Assembly: GCA_963837775.1 (NCBI GenBank)
Contig: CAWIOX010000030.1
Location: forward strand, 416,335 to 480,334
Direction of reading: 5' to 3'
DNA length: 64,000 nt
Origin: CAWIOX01 sp963837775
GTDB lineage: Bacteria; Pseudomonadota; Gammaproteobacteria; Burkholderiales; Burkholderiaceae_D
Shown here: piece by piece, positions 57,356-64,000 of the stretch
How the letters are laid out: the number at the start of each line of letters is the position of its first letter
Numbering within the stretch: the stretch's first letter is position 1
Program-made: the position numbers and the translations under genes
Notes under the pieces: model-generated
Databases searched by the model: none
What the model was told of the DNA's origin: nothing
Seen by the model: only the letters and a program-made list of their open reading frames with translations

Positions 57356-58151
57356 TTAGCCAATGATGTGATAGCCGGCATCGATATAAATGGTCTGGCC
57401 GGTCATGCCGGAGGCGGCATCGCTGGCCAGAAATGCTGCAAGCTGACCGATTTCCGGCAGCGTGACCAGGCGTTGCAACGGCGATTGTTCCCGCGCGCGT
57501 TGCATCAGGCCATCAAAACCCTCCAGGCCGGAGGCAGCACGGGTTGGAATCGGACCCGGGCGATACGGCGTGGACACGGATGTTGCGTGGGCCGAGTTCA
57601 GTCGCCATATAGCGTACCAGCGATTCCAGCGCAGCCTTGACCGGCCCCATCAGACCGTAATGCGGCACTGCTTCATCGGCGCCGAGATAACTCATTGTAA
57701 TCATGCTGCCGCCGGAGCTCATGTGCGGTTCGCACAATTTTGCCAGTTGGGCGAAGGAATGGCAGGAGATGTTCATCGCCCTTGAAAATCCGCTGCTGGA
57801 GCTGTCGATGACGCGGCCGTGCAGATCTTCCATCGGGGCCCAAGCGATCGAGTGAATGACGAAATCCAGTCCGCCCAGCAGGGCGACAGCCTCACTCACC
57901 AGTCGTTCCAGTGCACCTTCCTGTTCGACATTGCAGGGGATCAGCGGCACGGCCAGTGCTGCAGCCATCGGTGCCGCGAATGGCAGCGCCTTGTCATTGA
58001 CGCAAGATAGCACCAGTGCAGCACCCTGCACATGTGCTGCTTGCGCGCAGCCATAGGCGATGCTGTGCTCGTTGGCAAGACCAAGTATCAGACCGCGCTT
58101 GCCGGCGAGAGAAAATGGGGCGCTGGATGGCGTCATAAGTTGTGTTGTCAT
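57356..58151 (-). CDS. fabI: Enoyl-ACP reductase FabI-like (one frame break)
   Basis: About 264 aa after one extra G near 57560 (CCCGGGTCC for CCCGGTCC). NAD(P)H-dependent SDR enzyme. GKRGLILGLANEHSIAYGCA is the FabI cofactor signature; GGLDFVIHSIAWAPMEDLHG follows; the catalytic Tyr and Lys are in PHYGLMGPVKAALESLVRYM; after the repair PGPIPTRAASGLEGF and DGLMQRAREQSPLQRL lead to the end GQTIYIDAGYHIIG. It is a second-type FabI of the PHA operon rather than necessarily the housekeeping one. Two bases separate its stop from the MaoC/PTB ATG. Confidence 0.9.
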
Positions 58152-58191
58152 GTGATCGTGAAAATAGTAGGTGGGTATTGACAAAAATCTG

Positions 58192-58593
58192 TCAGATTTC
58201 TTTAAGTAGACGGTCAAGATCGATGCCATCGTCGCCGGGATTAAAACCCTCGCGCACCAGGTGCTCTTCGGCCTCGATCAATATTTGACGTGTGGCAATG
58301 ACACCCACCTGGTCCACGTAGTGGGTTTCGACGCCGTAACGCAGCACCAGCAGGCCGCGTAATTCTTCCCACTTGTAGGCTACGTGATGGTCTGAGGTAA
58401 CCTGGCTCTCATGCGGTACGGCCGGCACCAGATGCCGGTTCATCACGCGAGCCACATCGTCATCATTCTTGAGGGACACGTCCAGCGCAATCGCCAGGCG
58501 GGCAATGCGGGCATTGAGTGCTTCGATCGACGACTCCATGCGGTGCAGGCGCTGGGCCTGCGGATCATCTCCGAGGGGGTGGTCAGTCTGCAT
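58192..58593 (-). CDS. Hypothetical protein coupled to PHA synthase
   Basis: 133 aa, soluble and acidic. No domain is recognised. An N-terminal helix (RLHRMESSIEALNARIARLA) may form a coiled coil, as in PhaE/PhaM-like synthase partners. The C-terminal half reads YKWEELRGLLVLRYGVETHY and IATRQILIEAEEHLVREGFN. The ATG overlaps the phaC stop region by 11 bases, so it is translated with the synthase. A role in granule formation is inference from position. Confidence 0.65.
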   Translation of the reverse strand: MQTDHPLGDDPQAQRLHRMESSIEALNARIARLAIALDVSLKNDDDVARVMNRHLVPAVPHESQVTSDHHVAYKWEELRGLLVLRYGVETHYVDQVGVIATRQILIEAEEHLVREGFNPGDDGIDLDRLLKEI

Positions 58594-60410
58594 AGCGCAC
58601 CATCACGTAGTTGCCGGGGGCATCGCCCAGCACACTGGCCGGGTCCATTGTCGGAGGTGGCACCGGTGTGCCCGAGCGCTCATGCAGCCAGGCGTGCATG
58701 GCTTCCCACCACGAGCCTTCGTAGCATCGGCGCTTTGGCCGCCCATGCGTCGGGTTCGATCCAACCCTGGCCTTGCTCGGCGCTATCCATTTGGTAGCTA
58801 CGGTTGCGGTGTCCCGGCTCGGACACGATGCCCGCGTTGTGGCCGCCCGCAGCCAGAATGAACGTGGTGTGGGTATCAGTGAGCAGATGTATCTTGTAGA
58901 CAGAGCGCCAAGGTGAAACGTGGTCGCGCACGGTACCTACCACCAGCATTGGTGTCTTGATGTCCATCAGGGCCACCCCCGCATTAGCGACGCGATAGTG
59001 GCCTGTAGCCAACGCGTTGTTGAGAAACAGCGATGACAGGTATTCCGAGTGCATGCGCTCTGGCAGGCGCGTGAGGTCGGCGTTCCAGCTCATCATGTCA
59101 TTGCCCACCTCGTCCTGGCCCAGCAGGTAACGGCTCGTGTTGCGTGACCAGATCAGGTCCCGCGAATTCAAGAACTGAAACGAGCCAGCCATCTGCCGAC
59201 CTGACAGGTAGCCCGTGCGAGCCATTGCTTCACGTAGCGTCTTGAGCTGGTCGTCGTCAATGAATACGCCCAGTTGGCCAGGTTCGCTGAATTCTGTTTG
59301 TGCTGCCAGCAGCGTGATGGTGGCCAGTTCGGGCAGGTTATCCAGGCATGCTGCGTCTTCGTGCCGACGCCTGCGGAGCCTGTAATCTGAGATTGCCGGT
59401 TACAACGACTCAACGCTGCAGCCACGATGGACAAAAAAGTGCCGCCCAGACAGTAGCCCAATGGCATGAATACGGGGTGCGCCAGTGTGCAATTTCACTG
59501 CGGCCATGGCTTCCATCACGCCCGTCTGCAGGTAGTCCTGCATGCCCAGATCACGATCAGACGCATCCGGGTTGCGCCACGACATGATGAACACCGTGTG
59601 TCCCTGTCCTACCAGATAGCGCACCATCGAATTATGGGGCGACAGATCGAGAATGTAATATTTCATGATGCATGACGGCACAATCAGCAGCGGCTCTGGG
59701 TACACTGTTTCAGTGGTGGGTGTGTACTGGATAAGCTCGATCAGATGGTTGCGAAACACCACTTTGCCCGGGGTCAGTGCCACATCCTTGCCCACCTCGA
59801 AATCCAGCGGCCGGAGCATGCCGGCATCCGAGTTTGCACGGGCATTCTGATATTCCAGCAGGTCTTTGGCGTAGCTCTGGTAACCCTTGAGCCAGCTCTG
59901 ACCCATTGAATCCCGTCCCTTCTTGAGCACTTCCGGGTTGGTGACTGCCCAGTTGGATGGCGACAGAGCATCCAGTCCTTGGCGGGTGAAGAAATTCACC
60001 ATGTGATGATGGTGACTGGAAACGCCATCCACTTGGGTTGACTCGCGCCACCAGGCATCACTGGCTTTGAATCCTTCCTTCAGGGCATTGAAGGGCCATT
60101 GGTTCCAGCTTGGGTCGCTGAAACGGGGATCATTTTCGCGCACGGATTCGCCATCGTCATTGACTGCAGGCTCGTGCTGCCACGGACTCATTGCCTGCTG
60201 TGAAAGTGCAACGGCACGTTGCGCAAGCAACATCTGCCGGCCAGGGGATACGGCCAGATGCAGCGCCCAGTCCGTATAGGCCAGAACTAGTGAAATCGGC
60301 GACAAGCCTAGGTTGTTCTTGGCTAATTGCGTACGAAATGCGTTATCGATCGACTTGGCAACGTCGCGTTGCCATTCGGTCGGCAGCGCAGGTGAAATTA
60401 TGTTTTTCAT
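58583..60410 (-). CDS. phaC: Class I poly(3-hydroxyalkanoate) synthase (several frame breaks)
   Basis: About 609 aa once several shifts (near 59436, 59370-59270 and 58730) are repaired. It polymerises hydroxyacyl-CoA to PHA at granule surfaces. The PhaC N-terminal domain has DPRFSDPSWNQWPFNALKEG, NFFTRQGLDALSPSNWAVTN and FEVGKDVALTPGKVVFRNHL. The hydrolase part has EPLLIVPSCIMKYYILDLSP and VFIMSWRNPDASDRDLGMQD; the box is AIGYCLGGTFLSIV, with the Cys nucleophile; then LVVGTVRDHVSPWRSVYK with the Asp and AAGGHNAGIVSEPG with the His. The ATG at 60410 has AAAGG upstream. Confidence 0.9.
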
Positions 60411-60846
60411 TGAGCCTTTTGTAAAACGCCCCATTTGAGTGGAGCTAATCATTTTAGTGATGTAACAGACGTCGGAAACGTGTAGGGCACCTAACTTGGT
60501 TTTTAAAACATTGACTGTGCTTTACGTGGACGATTTATCGCGGGATATGCCATGTTGAATGAATTGCATAATAGCAACATTTCGGTGAATTTAATATAAA
60601 TATTGCACTGCGGTAAAAGTGGAGTCGCTGCATGTATGTGATTGGCCTGTTGTCGGTAGGCTAATGCGCGAAAAATTGGCGCTCCAGTGACTGGTGACGT
60701 TTGGCAGCATAATCTCCACGAGCTTATTGCGGTCCTGGGAGGGGAGCCAAGATAAGTGTCAGGTCAAGTATTGACGCAGGCTTGTAGTTTTATTCATTAA
60801 TGCCAAACTGAGTTCACGCTGATGGGGCGTCAGTGTAGATAAGTGT
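60411..60846. other. Intergenic region upstream of phaC
   Basis: About 440 bases between phaC and the 18-bp inverted repeat. It should hold the phaC promoter. I recognise no gene, tRNA or copy of the dispersed repeat in it. Confidence 0.5.
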
Positions 60847-60886
60847 CTGCCGGATGCAATTGACTCATGTCAATTGCATCCGGCAG
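60847..60886. repeat. Perfect 18-bp inverted repeat
   Basis: CTGCCGGATGCAATTGAC (60847-60864) and GTCAATTGCATCCGGCAG (60869-60886) are exact inverted copies with a four-base TCAT spacer. There is no T tract, so an ordinary terminator is unlikely. It lies 33 bases outside the IS3 element. Confidence 0.75.
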
Positions 60887-60968
60887 AGCTGTTTGCAACA
60901 ATGGACGGATGAGGTAGCCTGACTTTTTCGGACACTCCTGTTTGATAAACTCACCAACAGGAGAAATC

Positions 60969-61287
60969 ATGGCAAAAGCGAATTTAAGAAGTTACACACC
61001 CGAGTTTCGGGAGGAAGCCGTAAAGACGATATTGGCGCAGGGCTTGTCACTGGAAGAAGCCGGTCGACGTCTTGCGGTTCCCAAAGGGCACGTTGGCCAA
61101 TTGGGTGGCCGCTGCAAAGCGTGGCATGCCTGCAGTAACAGCACCAGGCAGCCGCACCGTAGCGGAGTTGGAAGCCGAAGTGGCGAAGCTGCGCAAGAGT
61201 CTCGCCGAAGCATGTATGGAGCGAGACGTGATAAAAAAAGCTGCGGCGTACTTTGCTCGGGAGTCGCTGCCCGGTACGCGCAAATAA
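60969..61287 (+). CDS. IS3-family transposase OrfA (one frame break)
   Basis: About 105 aa after removing one extra C near 61098. The helix-turn-helix part reads RSYTPEFREEAVKTILAQGL and SLEEAGRRLAVPKGTLANWV; a leucine-zipper-like stretch RTVAELEAEVAKLRKSLAEA follows. It binds the element ends and starts the usual OrfAB frameshift product. AGGAG lies just before the ATG at 60969. Confidence 0.85.
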
Positions 61288-61292
61288 AAACG

Positions 61293-62138
61293 ATGCGACT
61301 CGACTATCCGGTTGCGCTGCTGTGTCGCGTTTTTGGCGTCTCGCGCAGCGGGTTCTATGCATGGCTGGAGCGCAAGCCTTCGGAGCGTCAGAAAGATGAC
61401 GAGCGGCTCAAGGTGGCGATCAAGGCTGTGCATCGGCAGAGCCGCGAAACCTATGGCGTGCGCCGATTGCAGCCGGAACTGACGGCACAGGGTTTGTCGC
61501 CGGCCGCGACCGCATTGCACGCCTGCGGCATGTGCTGGGCTTGCGGTGCAAGCAGAAGCGCAGATTCAAGGCGACGACCAATTCGAAGCATGACTTGCCA
61601 GTGGCACCCAACCTGCTGGAACAGCGCTTCTTGCCCATCGCGCCGAACGAAGCCTGGGTGGTCGATATTACCTATATCCCGACCAGCGAAGGATGGCTTT
61701 ATCTGGCTGGCGTCAAGGACGTGTTCACGTGTGAGATCGTGGGCTATGCAATGGGGGAGCGGATGACACAAGCCTTGACGGCGCAGGCGCTGTGGCCGTG
61801 CCGTGCGCAATAAGCGTCCGCAGGCGGGATTGATCCATCATTCCGACCGCGGTAGCCAGTATTGCGCGCATGACTACCGCAAGCTGCTTGACCAGTTCGG
61901 CATGAAGGCTTCCATGTCCTGCAAGAGCAACTGCTATGACGCGCCGATGGAAAGTTTCTGGGGCAGCCTGAAGAATGAACTGACGCATCACCATCGCTAT
62001 CAGACGCGTGCCAATGCAAGGGCGGCAATCCAGGAATATATCGAGATTTTTTACAACCGCCAGCGGCGTCACTCACGCCTTGGCTACATATCGCCGGCAC
62101 TATTTGCAGAAACCTTCAAACAAGCGCTGGCAGCTTAA
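61293..62138 (+). CDS. IS3-family transposase OrfB, DDE integrase (frame breaks)
   Basis: MRLDYPVALLCRVFGVSRSG and FYAWLERKPSERQKDDERLK lead to the HTH_21 segment ETYGVRRLQPEL. After a shift near 61510, NEAWVVDITYIPTSEGWLYL holds the first Asp; after another near 61795, GLIHHSDRGSQYCAHDYRKL holds the second, and SCKSNCYDAPMESFWGSLKN the Glu. The end is RLGYISPALFAETFKQALAA. It is normally made by -1 frameshifting from orfA. As read, the chain is interrupted, but the repairs are single bases. Confidence 0.85.
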
Positions 62139-62162
62139 AACAAGAGTGTCCACGATTGACAG

Positions 62163-62405
62163 TACACCCTGTTTATACGCCGTCGCGAAAACCTCCGGAG
62201 TCGAGCACGCGCTTGTCGTCACCACCCAGCAAGCTGATGCCAGCGATGCTGGCGTGCTCAGTGCGTTCCAAATTTCCGTCGGAAAAAATACATGACGAAA
62301 TATAGGTCTATTGAGTAATGCGACCAAGGCAGTGATTCACCATAGCTCATCAGCATTGGTCCTTGTCAACATAGTGCATCCGCCATTGGTCCGACGGCTC
62401 AGGCA
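62163..62405. other. Gap between the IS3 element and the Hsp70-like gene
   Basis: About 240 bases with no recognised gene. It contains ordinary mixed sequence and no copy of the dispersed repeat. Confidence 0.45.
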
Positions 62406-64000
62406 TTAATTCGGGATCTGCTCCGCCGCTTCCACATTACCCAGGTTGAGCATGCTTAGCCCATAGGCTACCGAGAGCCGGTCATAGTCTGACGGTTTCA
62501 GTCCTTCGGCACGCAGATCACCGGTATCGCCAACTCACGACTCTGCGCCGCCAGCCAGGTGCAGCCTTCAAATTGGCGCAGGGCGTCGCGTAAGTCGCGA
62601 TAGAAACCAAGGCGGGAGCCGCCGCCACACAGAAAAAAGGGGACTTCGCTGAGATCATTCTGCTGCAACAGTCGCTCCTTGAAAGCTTTATACAAGGTCC
62701 GACCACGCACCTGCCAAGAAGTGGAGTATCAAAAAACTCTTCGTCAGGCCCCACCATCGTGCCGAAGAACTCGACTGTGACGCCTTTCGATCTCATTCAG
62801 GTAAGAATCCGGAATATTCGCCTGATGCTCGGTGGCGAGCTTGATACCTTCCGATTGCTGCTTAATTCGACGCCACCCGGTTTCAGCGCAAGTTGCCGCT
62901 GCCACCAGGCGACACGGTGGCGGTGCAGATTCATCACACCAGTTGGCTCGACTGCTGCCGTATAGACCTCAAACAACCAACTGCCGCCTTCCCCGCGAAC
63001 AACACGAAACAGGCATGAATCCACCGTACCTGCACCAACATCGACAATGAGGAAGAGTGCGGCCCTTCGCGTCGAACTGGTTCGAGTTAACAAAGCCGTA
63101 TATCTGCGCCGCGATCTCTGGAGTAACGGTAACCTCAAGTTCTGGGTCAGCCGGTGCCGTGTCTGCATCCTGCAAGGCCTTCAAGCAAAGACCTGCCGTG
63201 ACATCCAACGGGGTGCTCGCCACTGCCCATCCGCCATACCCAGTCGTTTGAAGAGTTGTGTCAGCGCACCCTTGATCGCTTGATCGGCTGGTTGGCCAAG
63301 CGTCAGCGTCCAGACGATCTCCGTCTTGGCATAGCTCTCGGCGTGGGTAGTGAACAACCAGCCACGCGCTTCTCGGATTGCCAGCGCCAAGTAGGCTACT
63401 ACATGTGCCTGCAGTGTATGGTTCTTGGGGTTGGCCATCACCGACAGTTTGAGATCGTTCAAGATCCGCGCACCACCATGCAGGCTATAGCTGCCATCGT
63501 TCTCATACAGCCTGGCCGGCAGCAGGAAGGCGTCAATCCCAAGCGCATCTCGAAAAGGCACTGCGTAGGCCTGTTTCAGATCCCTGTCGCCTACCACAAC
63601 CTTTGCACTGGACGTTCCGAAATCAAATCCCATCACGACCTCGCGCGGACTGGCCGCGTTACCGCAAAACAATTGTGTACGACGACCCAGTTCCACCGAC
63701 TGTCGCAACAAGTTGGCAGTCACCGCTTGCCCACCATGCCAATCAAGTTCAGCCCTTCGCGCCACTGAGAGCTTGACGCTGTCTGCGACTGGCTCAGGCA
63801 ATACTCGGGATGGCAACAAGTCAAGGATAGCGCGGTGTACTCCACATGAACCTGGTTTTGCTTGAAATCGTGATAAGGTCGCTGTACACGGTATTCCGCC
63901 GGGACCGTCTGGGCGGGCGTTGTGCCTTGGCGCCGGCCGTGTTGTGGCGGGCGAGCCTGCCCTGGATTGCTGGCAAGAGCACTAATTTCAGTCCCGGCAA
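62406..64000 (-). pseudogene. Hsp70-like (actin-fold ATPase) protein, partial and frame-broken
   Basis: It runs off the right edge and is read on the minus strand in several frames. The phosphate-1 loop is VMGFDFGTSSAKVVVGDRDL; the phosphate-2 loop is FLIVDVGAGTVDSCLFRVVR; the adenosine loop is VPFFLCGGGSRLGFYRDLRD; and near the end DYDRLSVAYGLSMLNLGNVE is typical of DnaK-like proteins of uncertain function. A long N-terminal part (HDFKQNQVHVEYTA, then LLPSRVLPEPVADSVKLSVA) precedes the ATPase core, so this is not DnaK. At least three shifts are present. The partner genes lie outside the window. Confidence 0.65.

Larger units (their letters stand above)
60919..62162 (+). mobile_element. IS3-family insertion sequence (about 1244 bp)
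   Basis: Imperfect terminal inverted repeats: CTGACTTTTTCGGACACTCC at the left and, reading inward from the right, CTGTCAATCGTGGACACTCT. They share CTG and GGACACTC plus TG. Inside are orfA and orfB in the usual IS3 order. A target duplication is not clear (TAG against TAC at the edges). Confidence 0.85.

Overview
The window reads as chromosomal DNA of a betaproteobacterium, most likely Burkholderiales and close to Oxalobacteraceae (Herminiimonas/Janthinobacterium-like). Reasons: an elongation factor P with Arg at position 32 beside its rhamnosyltransferase EarP; a cydP-cydA-cydB-cydX operon; a membrane-bound formate dehydrogenase locus with DUF3305/DUF3306, TorD-like and FdhD partners; and class I polyhydroxyalkanoate genes. 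The lineage comes from gene content only; no rRNA is present. Layout. 1-2.3 kb: start of metG (minus), mrp, then the first gene of the formate locus. 1.8-12.8 kb: a respiratory formate dehydrogenase cluster (DUF3305, DUF3306, multi-ferredoxin protein, TorD-like chaperone, Tat micropeptide, FdhA, FdhB, small lipoprotein, FdhC, small exported proteins, FdhD). 13-15 kb: gltX, tRNA-Ala and two identical tRNA-Glu genes. 15-17 kb: earP-efp. 17.2-21 kb: cytochrome bd oxidase with a GbsR/MarR-type regulator. 21.3-22.2 kb: a ProX-like binding protein. 22.2-28.7 kb: an IS630 remnant and a polyphosphate set (sixA, CYTH-CHAD, a Lys/Ala-rich protein, ppk1), then an EEP nuclease-like gene, all badly frame-broken except the Lys/Ala-rich protein. 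28.7-33 kb: sparse DNA with a phasin, an M14-like peptidase plus hydrolase pair, and a dead rhodanese. 33-47.6 kb: a cyclase sensor and mostly envelope, stress and small-protein genes. 47.7-54.6 kb: housekeeping (purU, yaeQ, mog, darP, pmbA) and a TRAP binding protein, with an IS1595 remnant. 54.7-60.4 kb: one minus-strand operon phaC, hypothetical, fabI-like, maoC/ptb, ackA. 60.9-62.2 kb: an IS3-family element. 62.4-64 kb: an Hsp70-like (actin-fold) gene running off the end. Working together: formate oxidation feeds the quinone pool, cytochrome bd drains it to oxygen, and phasin, PHA synthase, acyl-phosphate enzymes and polyphosphate genes cover carbon and phosphate storage. Two things stand out. 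(1) A roughly 55-80 bp intergenic repeat with the core CAATGAATNNGTGCGGSAA occurs at least seven times, in both orientations; one copy is the leader of the IS1595 transposase remnant. (2) Many conserved genes, including essential gltX, carry single-base shifts, mostly one extra base and repeatedly CTG read as CTTG. This points to assembly or base-calling error rather than mass gene decay, so frame-broken calls should be treated as probably intact unless other damage is noted.
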